The notes beneath the pieces were generated by a model. The model worked only from the letters and a program-made list of their open reading frames with translations, was not told the DNA's origin and did not search any database. This document shows, piece by piece, positions 11,186-21,567 of a DNA stretch of 64,000 nt (the stretch's first letter is position 1; each line of letters starts with the position of its first letter). Origin of the DNA: Phanerodontia chrysosporium. Its lineage: Eukaryota; Basidiomycota; Agaricomycetes; Polyporales; Phanerochaetaceae. Both the position numbers and the translations under genes were made by a program. The stretch is from assembly GCA_001910725.1 (NCBI GenBank), contig MJGA01000033.1:1-64000 (forward strand), read 5' to 3'.

Positions 11186-11220
11186 CATGTGTATATGGGA
11201 CCATGACCATTCACGTCAGT

Positions 11221-11397
11221 TCGCCGCGAGTGTGTCAAAACATTCGCGGCGCATAGGCTGTCTCAGCACCACTTCAGATATTTCACCTTCAACCCTAGTT
11301 AAACCCACCTTAACCCTCTAATAACCATGAACCCGTACTTAGCCCCATCCTGAACCCAACATGTACCCTAAACCGACAGCAAGAATCTAGGCATAAT
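11221..11397. repeat. Second copy of the 73-bp-family end block
   Basis: Hairpin GCCGCGAGTGTGTCAAAACATTCGCGGCGCATAGG, a CCCTAA-like tract, then the 66-bp block (11332-11397) identical to 9830-9895. Similarity to the first copy stops exactly at 11397, which marks the left edge of the next element. Confidence 0.85.
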
Positions 11398-11613
11398 CGC
11401 ATTACAGCCGACGAGCGACATTTCGCCTCTCGTCGGCCCGCCAGTCCCTTCGGGCCTGGCGGTTGCAAGGGGTATATATCCCAGTAGGAAACCGCTGATG
11501 AGTCTTCACGACGAAAGCTCAGCGCGACACGACCGTGTCAGCTGCCTTCGGTTTTCCTGTGAAGCATTCCGCGCTCGCCGCTCGCTACGCTCGCGTCTCG
11601 CGCCCCCCAAACC
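11398..11613 (+). mobile_element. Small structured element carrying a hammerhead ribozyme
   Basis: A 216-bp non-coding block between the duplicated repeat and the truncated DUF6589-like gene. From left to right it holds a hairpin near 11407-11435 (GCCGACGAG/CTCGTCGGC), a hairpin near 11439-11462 (CCGCCAG/CTGGCGG), GGGGTATATATCCC, the ribozyme, and a GC-rich tail with CGCTCG repeats. The right edge falls where the pseudogene's last codons begin. A retroelement fragment is the likeliest source, since type I hammerheads are known from Penelope-like elements and SINE-like retroelements. No reverse transcriptase is present here. Confidence 0.6.
11486..11558 (+). ncRNA. Type I hammerhead ribozyme motif
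   Basis: All conserved core bases are present in order. CTGATGA is at 11495-11501, stem II GTC/GAC at 11502-11512 with a 5-base loop, and GAAA at 11513-11516. An irregular stem III (inner GACAC/GTGTC helix) follows, then a CTT cleavage triplet at 11546-11548. Stem I pairs AGGAAACCG (11486-11494) with CGGTTTTCCT (11549-11558), nine pairs with one bulge. Stem I is the open stem, so the topology is type I. Weak points are the bulges at the base of stem III and the CTT triplet, allowed by the NUH rule but rarer than GUC. Confidence 0.72.
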
Positions 11614-14282
11614 CTAAAGCGGATATTCAAACTCGAGCCGGCAGATCTGCTCAAGAAGGTAGGTCGTGTATTTTGGATGTGCTGAACCTGCAAACTGAAA
11701 CAGCATGATCTAGACGGAAACAGTGAGCCCCGAACTTGCCAAATGCCATGCCCACCCTTACCTTGAGCGACTCATACACGCGGCCGACGTCGCCTTCCGG
11801 AACTGCGAGCGCCATCTCTCGAGAAATAATAACATCATGCAGTAGCATCGCCGTATGTGCGAATATCTGGTCGCCTTCGAAGGGGGTCTCGGAGTCGGTG
11901 AGCATTGCCCCCTTCTTCTTTCTCCTCCCCCCATTGCCTTCTGAGCCACACTGGACTTTTCAGACTCTTGTCCGATCCAGGTCGCTCCACATGGAAGCTT
12001 CAGGTTACCGTCAATGGCGACGTCGCCGAGAAGGGCTCGGTTGTAGGCCATGCAGGACGAATATCGTCGATATAAGATAATAGCGGCCTTTTCAAGCTCT
12101 TCGACGTGTGGAAGCGTGTTCAGGGTGTCGATATAGCTGACCAGGTCTAAACAGCCAAAATACTCCCTTCGGTATCGGTGAGTCTATAGCATATACATCA
12201 TGGATAGCTAATCACTTACTCCCAGCCCACGAGCATGAGCGCATCGGCGATCAGGTATGCAAGGTACATTGATGGGTAATAATCGACCTTCTTTAAGTTT
12301 GTAGGTCCCTTCTGCTTGAGCTTGTTTGCTGCGAAGGCGAGCTTAGACGGATCCTTGCTCATAGGGTCACCGAAGTGCGTCTCGTAGATGAGGCACAGGT
12401 GCGTCCACGCCGTGTGCCAGTTTTCAAGGAATGGCTCCACAAGATCGAGCTGTTCGAACGGATCATCCACGAATTGAAGTGTCCGCTTCAATTGGATGAT
12501 TTTCTCGAACGTCAGACCGTCGCCTCCAATAAATATCGGGTGCGTAGTGTGGTTATCGCGCGTCTGCCCTAGCTGACTCAAGAAATCAAGGAGAGCGTCA
12601 CGCAGCTCCGTTGTAACCGCCTCGTTCTTGCCAGACGTCGCCAAGGGGTAGATAGTTGTCTTTCTCGCACGCGGCTGAGGTCTGACCGCTCCCTTCGTCC
12701 GATATAGCTTCGCTACCTCCGGCTTGAGGTGCTGCAGTGCTGGAACGAACGAAACCAGTGCTTGTAACCATTGCAGCGCCCCGACGCGCTCCATGTGCTC
12801 GAAATCGATGAGCCCGAGTAGCTTTTCGACGGTGATTTCGCTTCGTAAGTTCTGCTTAACGCGTTCGTGTATCTTCTCGAGACTAATGGCAGTGGCATCG
12901 TAGTTCACTGCTTCCGCTACTGTCCCTGCCGTACCGATCTTCATCAAATTGTCGCGTCCGACCCGGGCCTCCCACTGCTTGAAGAACTTCTGAAGATTGT
13001 CGATGCGCACGAACACGCCACGCTGAGCATCTCGACCCAGCTCTTTGATGGTTTTTGCACGCTGCTGGCCCAGACGTTGCAAGGTGCGCACCGCCGTTGT
13101 GTGACTTGTAGTATGGCCGGTTCGGCTTGTGTACTTGAATACAACCTCACCCGCTCCCGTGGCAAGGTACAGAATGGATCGAGAGATAGGCAGAAGCCTG
13201 GCGTACGGGGTATAGGCAAAGTTTATCGAGCTGAGAAGCTCGGCAGCAACCTGCAGCGCTTCACGGTGAGTACTGTAATGATATATGATATAGCATTAGT
13301 GTTAACGCACGATAACCGCAGGTCGGGACTTCCTGGTGACGACCTCGCCGTTCAATACTCGTTCAGGCGGTGTCACCAACTGTTCGAGTATGTACCATGT
13401 CACCGGCTGATTCTCCTTGGCTAACGTGACAATACGATCTACAGTGTTGCTTCCGACATCGTCCCAGCAGATTTCCTTTCGCCCACGCCCTCTACTGCTC
13501 GGCGCAGACCCATGAAGACCCCGGGAACCCTTCACCGCGCCGTTTCGCTCGGAGACCATCTGTTGGGCGGAGTACTGCACGGCTAGCGATGTGATTGCGG
13601 GATGGGCATAGCGGATGGTGTTCCATGCCACCGTTGGTGAGTACATGAGCTTGGCTTCGTTATGTTGCGCTGATGGTCTTCCGCAGGGATCCTGTAGGAT
13701 CTGCTCGACAATGTCGGCGACAGAGTACTTCCCACGTCCGCTCAGGAGCCAGGAAACGCTGTCAGCATGTGCCAGCGACCTTCCTACGGCTTCCCCGCTA
13801 TCGTCGACGACCCAGAAGAAATGGTACATCCACTCTCCAGGAGTCCAGCCGACTTCCTTCAAGGCTGCATGTACGTGCTCCAACTTGTCCCTCCACGTGC
13901 GTCGGACGCGTCCTGGCGCACCTCCATCACCGTCTGTAGCGTTTATATAGGCGTTTCGTGATCTGTCTGCCAGCATTGGGGCTCTTCCGCGCTGCTGACG
14001 TCCTTGAGGAGTCGGTGAGGCCGGAGAGCTGGGCAAGACTGGGTATCCATTCCGGCCAGATTCTTGGAACGAAGCGGGCAGGCTACGAGTTGACCACGCA
14101 CTTGGGGAAGGAGAGACAGGCGAGCTTGCGAACGGGGATGGCGAGAGGTCGAGATATTGTCCTCTGCGCTGAATGGGTGCAGCACTTGAGCCGGTGCCCG
14201 ATTTGTTACTTGTATTCATAGCCAGTTCTTCTGAACGCTCTCTAGCTATAGTCGCTTGACCCTCTGTATAATTTTCGCTCAT
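11614..14282 (-). pseudogene. DUF6589-like protein, frameshifted and 3'-truncated
   Basis: Exons 14282-13311, 13250-12220, 12166-11762 and 11694-11614 (minus) join with good GT/AG sites. Family landmarks recalled from basidiomycete DUF6589 proteins are a RPxxI...LLSSINFA block, a FIGGDGLTFEKI block, NLKKVDYYP, EGDVGRVYESLK and FAGSAHPKYTTYLLEQIC. Two defects are seen. A one-base loss in the third exon near 11900-11940, close to G runs, switches frame between AQKAMGGG and PFEGDQIFAHT. A TAG follows EFEYPL at the junction with the ribozyme element, where the family normally continues. The N-terminal 300 residues are low-complexity then helical. Biochemical role unknown; a transposase-derived origin has been considered for such families, but nothing here proves it. 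Confidence 0.7.
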
Positions 14283-14825
14283 TTTAGGATAGATTTTGGG
14301 CAAGCAGGGTGTGTAGCAGTTGAGCAAAGGCAAGGCGTCATTGGAAGAAAATCATGTATTACGCAATCAGTATGACGAAGTTTGATAGCGCGCGTTTTTG
14401 ACGCGACTGCGGGCAGACTATATACAGATTTGGATGCCTCATCAGCGTCAACATCCAAATCGTAATAGTCAAGCAACGGAGACTACAAGGACTGGTGAGT
14501 GTGACATTTTGCACCCAGGTGTAAATTGCATCCCCAGCTGCACACAATGCAATTGATATTCTGGAAATATTCATAGGTGTACATTACATACACAGTAGTC
14601 AGGCTGTCAATTTTATTTGAGCCAATAACCATTGATAGAGCCATGTGATGCACTTTTCCCTAGTTGTCTCAAGGAGTGGTGAAACACTGTATAGTCTTTT
14701 GTACACTACTGTTTTTATTCCATTTTGTTACATGGCTCACGCGGTCTTTGCTTTGCCGCAGACGAGCCAGCCGGCGTCTGCCGTCCTTTACCGCTCGCGC
14801 GGCGATCAGGACCCGGAAACCGCCC

Positions 14826-14899
14826 AGTCATGGTCAATAGTCAAGTCAATTGACTGAGTCATTGCCTATTTTACTAGTCAATGACTAGTCAATGACTGG
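14826..14899. repeat. Clustered AGTCA/TGACT palindromes
   Basis: Repeated AGTCAAT and TGACT words, including TCAATTGA, TGACTGAGTCA and AGTCAATGACTAGTCAATGACT. TGAGTCA matches the bZIP (Gcn4/AP-1 type) site. No promoter context is evident. Confidence 0.5.
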
Positions 14900-15202
14900 C
14901 ACAACACTGGAGAGATCTGCTCGACTTCATGACTACCTGCCCCTTTGCCCAGAATCGGGCGGGGGTAGTAGATAGATCATGCTCTACTCCATTGGATAGA
15001 GGCCAAAATTGGTTGGAAAATGTGCTGTCCCGGTCAGGATCTTTTGCCATCAATTCCCTCATGTCTGCTCTCGCCCTTGTTCCTCATGTTCTGTCTTCCT
15101 CACACCGAATTTGAAGCCCATTTTGCACATGTAGGGTCTCCTAAAGTGTATTTATACGATCCCATCTTGCCAAATTTTTTTGGCCGTGCATGAGGCCAAA
15201 GT

Positions 15203-15242
15203 GGGGGGAAGCGGGAAAAACGAGCGTTTCCCGCTTCCCCCC
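15203..15242. repeat. Perfect 16-bp inverted repeat with 8-nt loop
   Basis: GGGGGGAAGCGGGAAA, then AACGAGCG, then TTTCCCGCTTCCCCCC. No mismatch. It lies about 300 bp upstream of the DEP gene and could be a foldback element end or a cruciform-forming site. Confidence 0.85.
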
Positions 15243-15547
15243 ATCCGACAGTATTTTGCTGATGATCGACGAGGCGTCGCGCTTCCTCTCCCTTGAGTCT
15301 TGCTCTCGTGGCTCTCGCCCACTCCCTGCCGTCGTCTGCGTGAATGAAGGTATACTCAGTTGTTGTAGCTGGCTGATACTAGGCTGATGCGCATGACAAC
15401 GCTACTGGTCAAATGGCATCAGGGTCGCGATCAGGCACCAACCGCGCAGTTCCGTGACCGCGAGAGCTTGATTCCAACTGCCATCCCGTCTTGAGCGATG
15501 CCACAACTCACTTCTGCTCTGCCTCCTCCCAACGCAAGAGGCGCAAA

Positions 15548-16870
15548 ATGACCACCGCAGGCAGGAAGCTCGGTGCGGGGTCTTCTCGTAGAGGAGTGTT
15601 GAAGACAACCAAGTCAGGGCGGCCATTTGCCCGGGTGCGTCTATTGCATTGCTCAAATGCGTTGTTGAAGGCTAATCGACGTGTTATTTGCAGAATCTAC
15701 TTGACATCTATGCAGCATTTGCGCTCGCACTTCCCTTGCACAGAACCTATCGCTGGTTTACACGGTACGAAGACGTGTTTGTGTTGTAAGTGCTGCACAG
15801 AGCTACCTCGTGTTCTACCACCCTAAATGCCCTCTAGTGATGACGCCTTGCGTGTACTAGCCAACCTGAAAGTGCTACAGCGCCTCACTGGCCCACAGGC
15901 ACCCACTGAACCCGGTACAACTGCCGTCAAGACCCTCACGTACAACCTTGTGCCAGACTCTGCACACCGGTTGTGCGAGCTGTTCATGGCGGCGCGGCTC
16001 ATTGCAGACGTAACTGACCCCCGATCTCGCACCTTTGTGCACGCTGGCGTATACGTGCTCACACCAAAGGGCCTACACATCGCCGAGCAGTTCGTCGCGC
16101 GCAGCGGGGGGTCGTCCGTCATCGCAGAGAGCCAGTTGACGCAAGCAGCAGCGCACGCAGCAGCAGCAAGCCTGGCGCAAAGCAGCGACAGTCCCATGGA
16201 GTCTGCGGCACTGCGGCTGCTCGCGGTCCATCCAGTATGCCCGACGTTGCTGCATCTCGTCCGCGGGTGGGATGACGACGAGGTTGTCATGTCCGCGGAC
16301 GTTGTGCGCGCGGCCTTCCGCTGGTTCCTCGGACGTGCAACAAAGGATGGCCAGATGTTCGCGACTGACGAGACTGGAAAGTACAAGCAACATGCCTCAG
16401 GAGTCCAGGCCGAGATGTGCTTTAGAGCAGCAGACGCTGTCGACCGGTTACTCGACCACACATCGCTCCTTGGGCCGGACGAGGCTGGGAAGCTCCTCGC
16501 ACACTGCGTTCGCCTCGGCCTTCTCGAGGCAGCGCACCTCGGTGAGCGCAAGCGTAAGACAACCAAGGTGTACACTGCGACTGCGCAAGGCGGTGCCGAA
16601 GAGGGAATGCAGGTGCGCTGGAGCCCTTCCATTGCAGAGCTGTAGGGCTGACGTATTGTTCAGGCAACCGGCGAGTTCGTCCTGAGCCCCAAGGCTGTGT
16701 ATCGTTTGACAGAAGAGGGTCGCCGCGTCGCTGGCGAGCTCGAGGGTGATCAGTTGGACGTACCCCTTCTCACCTCTGGCTATTCCACACCGTCCGCCCT
16801 CCCTCGTTCAGAAGAAGAACGCCTCGGCGGAGTATACATGACGACGAGAGAGGTGGGCACCGCCGAGTAG
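15548..16870 (+). CDS. Tandem DEP-domain protein related to fungal RGS proteins, no RGS domain
   Basis: Exons 15548-15634, 15694-15785, 15838-16612 and 16664-16870, about 386 residues. The order and motifs match the N-terminal half of FlbA/Thn1-type regulators of G-protein signalling. First comes LLDIYAAFALALPL, then a DEP-like unit (PDSAHRLCELFMAARLIAD...HAGVYVLTPKGLHIAEQF), then a second (AADAVDRLLDHTSLLGPDEAGKLLAHCVRLGLLE...FVLSPKAVYRLTEEGRRVA). The family normally has an RGS domain after these. Here the frame stops at TAG 16868-16870, and I saw no RGS-like exon in the 440 bp before the convergent NIPA gene. It may be a DEP-only paralogue acting at receptors or membranes, or a truncated copy. 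Confidence 0.75.
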
Positions 16871-17307
16871 TTGAATATGGACATGTATGGGCTTGGGTAA
16901 TCTGTTTTCGAGTGTAGTTCCTCACTTAGCTTGGCCACGGGCTGTGTATGATAGTGTATAGTATACTTGGGAATGACAGTGGTTTTCGCTGGCGACATGG
17001 CGAAGAAGGCGAGCACGCGCGACCGACAGCCGCAATATTGTCAAGAGGTTATCCGAAACCGCCGACACGACGCTGCGCTACTACTAACGTTGTCCTCAGC
17101 CGGACTCTATGTACTAAACCAAGTCCTCTCAGGCGAGCGAGAGAGGAAGACTTGTAATTGGTAACGGCAATTGTCCAGCCGGGAATAAAGTACAACCTCC
17201 AACGAAGATCTACAAGTATCACAAGTCCCAGGGTAGAGAATGGCGAAATGCTACGAACGACCGAAAAAAAAGCAGATGACAAAAGACAACACTACCTCGT
17301 CGCGACC
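16871..17307. other. Convergent 3' spacer
   Basis: Between the 3' ends of the DEP gene (plus) and the NIPA gene (minus). No further coding or RNA feature seen. Confidence 0.5.
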
Positions 17308-20083
17308 TCAGACCCGCCCAGATCCCCGTGGCGCCGATACAAGCCGCACGCTACCCTCTGGCGGGTAGTCCTGGTCCGATAGGCTCTCCTCGTCACTCGG
17401 GCGGTGCCACAGGCTCTCGCTTTCCTCACGATCGTCTGCGCTATCGCCTCGCGGGTAGTGGCGCGCGCTCGTGGGGCGTCCCGGGCGGCGGTGGTGTCCG
17501 TGCGAACCATGCTCGCCGGGCTCGTGGTGGGTGCCGACGAATGCGGGGTCGACGCTGACTTGCGAGTCTGGCCGTCCGACGGTCGCCGTGCTCGACGAGA
17601 AGCTCGGGAAACTGGACACGGTCGTCGTCGATGGCGAGTTCGCGAATGGGTCTGTCGCACGGGCGCGGAACGGGTCGTCGTAGACTGTCGGAGGTGCAGA
17701 GCGCAGGCCAACGATCTCGGTGTCGTCCGAAGTGGTCGAAAGGGTCGATGACGAGTCGCTCTCGGGTAGATGCTGTAGCTCGCACGGTCAGATTGTGCTG
17801 TAGCGTTGGAGGCGAAGTACGCACCGGCAGTTGTGAGGATCCGCTCCACAGCGCGCTTCGGTGCTCATGTGTTGCTGGCGTGCCCATCGCGTCTCGACCA
17901 GCTACAGGATAGTTGTGGACGATATCTTCGTCGCCGAACTTGATGGTCTGCTTCCGTGGCGTCGCGATGTCGCTGCCGAGGGAGATGGTATCGGCGGCGG
18001 GCATAGGCGGGTCGTAAAGCTGATGGCGCTTCATGCCCGGGGGAGCACCCATGGCGTTGTAGTGCGGACGCTCGTCCTCGCTGAGGGTATGTCCATGGCG
18101 GTTGCGCAAGCTGGTGTTCGTTGCGCGGCTAGACATGCTCATACGCCGGGCGCTGCGGGCGCGGATGATGCTGCCCATCGTGCCGAAGCTTCCACGGAGC
18201 GTGTCGATGCCGGGGTCTTCGATCGCGGAGAGGTTCTTCTCGTCGACGCCAGCCGTGTTGCTTCGCGCGGCTTGGAGGAGCATCGTTGAGCGGCGGTCGA
18301 GGCCGGGTACCTTGAGCTGTGTGGGGTCAATCTTGGAAAGCTGCAGGATAGTAATGCCGACGCAGATGACCAGGAAGCCCATAACCAGGGTTATAATCTG
18401 CATAGGGGGCGCGGATAGACCCTTGAAGAGCACAATCGTTGTGATGATAGAGAAGAATGTGACTAGCGACGGTCGGCGAGCGTTCACGGTGGCGAACAGA
18501 AAGTAACTCACATATCACGTAGTACGTCGGAGTGACTGCCGACATGACGAGTCAGCCTCGAAGTACCGATGTTACGATAAACTATCTTACCCATTGCTGT
18601 ATAACACGTTCATTAGCATGCTCAGCGTCGAAGTTCCGGACCGTACTCACCAGTATTGAATAGCGCCAGCGCGACGTTCAAATAATACACCTCCGTAACT
18701 ACGCGTTTCGATCAATGTTCGCTGAGCTGCGCTAATACTGATCAAGAACGTACTCAGGGTTACGGCAATAAATACCATAAGAAAGTATATGAACCAGTGT
18801 TTGAACTGCCACAACGCGGGTCAGCGGAATGTCGGCATCTGGACGCTGCAGGGCGCACCTGGTTGTCGCCCATAGCGGTGGTGACAATAGCGGATCCCAG
18901 GCCAGTCGTGACAGAAACGCTGATGCCGCCGATCATGCTACAGACCATGATGTACCACAGCATGCTTTTCTTGCCGTACCTGCCGGGCACGCGTCAGAGC
19001 TGGTCGTGGCGCGCGCTGCGTGATGCCTTACCGGGGCGCGAAGAAGAAGATGATGACGAGAGCGGCGGCAATGAGGATGCTGCCGTAGACGATAAAGCCG
19101 GGGCTCAGGAAGAGCTTCTGAAACTCGGTGATCTGGCCCACAGACTGCTCTGAGGGGCCGTTCAGCGCAATGATGACGGATCCAATCTAGGGATTCTAAC
19201 ATTAGACAAGCGAGACAGAAGCGCAGGGATGAGGAGGGACATACGATGCATAGAGTGCATCCAAGCCAGCCGAAGAGAGTAAGCTTCTCGTTGAGAAACA
19301 GGGACGAGAGGATTGCGCAGATAACGACCGAGAGTGCGCCCATGGGCGTAACGACAATTGCTTCGACAAAGGCGTAGGCTGGTGAACTGAGATGAGGATG
19401 GTGTTTCTCTTCGAGGTATGCGCAGGGGACGCACCTGCGAAATTACACAGCTCGCCAGCAATCATCACTAGAGTATGCGGTCAGGGCAAGTAATGGAGCA
19501 AATCTAGGGTACGCACTGATCATCCCTAGCCACCATAGTGGCGACTTGAGGTATCCTACGCCCTCGCCTGCTACTCCGCCGGCCTGCGACCGCAGGAGGC
19601 CCTTCTTTTTGAAGACAAAGCTGCTTCCAATAAGGCAGCCGGATGTTATTGCAAGGATGATGCCTACAACCTGTGCATGGTATTTTGTCAGCCCAGGGCA
19701 CGAGGGGAGACAGACATGGGCACGGCAGGGGAATGGACCGCGCGAACGCGTCGCGACTTCGCTTCAACTGGACACCGCGCACGGAAAGCGTGACAGGAAG
19801 CAGGAAGGAGGTTGCACGGGGGAGATATCGCGTCTGGGCGTGTCCCTGGCCGTGGCCGTTATCATTTGTATCCGCCCAGACTCTTGGCCTTGGGAAGTTG
19901 GTCTGGCCCTGCGCGGCCGCATGCGAGCGGCGAAGACAGTCCTCCCCCGTTGTCCATGCCCCGAATGAGAAGGCGGGGCGTACAGACCTTGAGATTCCCT
20001 GGAGCCTTGAAAGCTGCGGCAGCGGTACTCGAGGCCGAGGCTGAAGCGGAAGTCGTCGTAGTCGGGGATATTGAGGACGACAT
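17308..20083 (-). CDS. NIPA-type magnesium transporter
   Basis: Multi-exon gene of about 11-12 exons. It reads [11 protein letters not shown]...[103 protein letters not shown] and VTPTYYVI. It ends with the last membrane block [22 protein letters not shown]. These are the NIPA/DUF803 signatures. Members are polytopic proteins, about nine TM segments, that move Mg2+ across plasma or endosomal membranes. The last intron (17773-17824) switches to the frame ending at 17308 with an acidic Ser-rich tail. The first intron is about 320 bp with a weak GTCTGT donor, so that junction is the least certain. Confidence 0.88.
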
Positions 20084-21567
20084 GGGCAGAGTTCGATGGG
20101 ACCCTGCGACGTCTACTGGTATTTGTACAGAGATATGAGGTCGTTACGGGGTGTCGTGAGCGGAAACGTGAGTAAGGAGGCTAAGGCCGGAGGGTGGAGC
20201 TAATACACAAGGTTGGTGGTACACGAGCCAGGGACGCCAGTAGCCAGACGAGGATCCAAGGCGGGGCTGAGCGAGAGGCGCAGCGAGGAGGTGGAGAGGC
20301 ACGATGCCCGTCGGTGCCGCGTTGGGGGTCGTTGGGACGGACGAGGGAGATGAGGGTTCGTTTCAAGTCTCTCTCTCTCGAGGAACGCCGTGCCGGACAC
20401 TGGCGGCATGCCCAAACCGGACACTACCATGGCGATGCACTCGTTTTTCCCTCCCCGGCCTCCTGCCCCCTTCCTTCCTCTCGTATTTTCACAGATGTAA
20501 TCGATATTATATTTCCGTCCCGCTCGGTTGCACGGCGAGCGAGGCCACACTCCTCGTTCGGCAGTGCAGCCTGCAGGCGCGTCAGACAGACGATCCTCGC
20601 TTGCCGGTTGAAGGCTGGCTACTCTGCAACGGAGACTAGCAGGCGCCCCACGTGTGCAAGTGATCGCCCTCCTTGCTTTCCGCTGCCATCCACGTCCGCC
20701 TCCCCGACGCCTGCGCGTCGAATCATCCTTCGTTACCATCGTCACCCTGTCATCCTCCTCTGCAGGTCTGTTCATACGCCCACATTGATTCAATCGTCTA
20801 GCTGGAGTGCCTAAGCACCGCAGGCTTTGCCCTCATTCTACGTACAGGGGCTAGCGCAACCAGATAATGATCTACGCTCTATATATCCTGAGCTAGTGCT
20901 TCCCTGCCCCCGGTCGACGCATTGCACACCCTCAAGGTTTCGACCGCAATTTCCGTCTTCATGCCAGCACTCTACGTCGACAAAGCTCCCTTAACTCGTA
21001 GTTCGCCTCATCATATCCCCTCTGTCATGCAGGCCCTGCTTCTCTTGCCATCGTATCCACCTCGTTGCCCGCATTTGGTGGTATCGCACCGACACATGTC
21101 ATCTGGCTACTTAATACGAGCGTCGCAATTCACTGCGTTCATCTCAACGCGCGACAGCCGCCATCTCCGCACCATCTCGTCTCGAAGCGTCCGACAGCCA
21201 AGAGCCTTCCACTGTGCGATCTTTCGTCATGTCGCACCCGCAACGCTTTGCGATCACCTCCTCTATGTTTGAGCTGCGCTCCCGTACTCTTAGTCAGTCA
21301 GTCTCGTGGGTCGCTGACTATTCCCTGCCCCTGTGGAAGGCGTCTACACCGAGTCACCTCGCCGAAGACCTGCGCTGGCCATTCACGACAGGCTCACTCT
21401 GATCACGGTCCCATAACCGCATGTGAACGTGATGAGTCTGCGTTCCCGTGCTCTTCGGATACAGGTCCGAGGGCACCACGTCGATCGAGTATAAAGTACT
21501 CGTCAGCCCACGCTCGCATTTCTCATCGCGCTCCGTCATTGCTCACCCTCAGCACCTCCCGACAGCC
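20084..21567. other. Divergent promoter region, no gene called
   Basis: Lies between the starts of the NIPA gene (minus) and the HD-domain gene (plus). Several ORFs of 100-370 codons overlap it in competing frames, with no conserved look or splice logic. GAGTATAAAGTACTC near 21486 may be a TATA element for the HD gene. Confidence 0.45.

Larger units (their letters stand above)
14283..15547. other. Intergenic, no gene seen
   Basis: Contains an AGTCA/TGACT cluster at 14826-14899 and a perfect long hairpin at 15203-15242, annotated separately. A short ORF at 14645 has no coding look. Confidence 0.5.

Noticed and set aside
16967..17164. Small plus-strand ORF after the DEP gene as a missing RGS exon
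   Set aside because: No RGS-like residues and no splice acceptor in phase.
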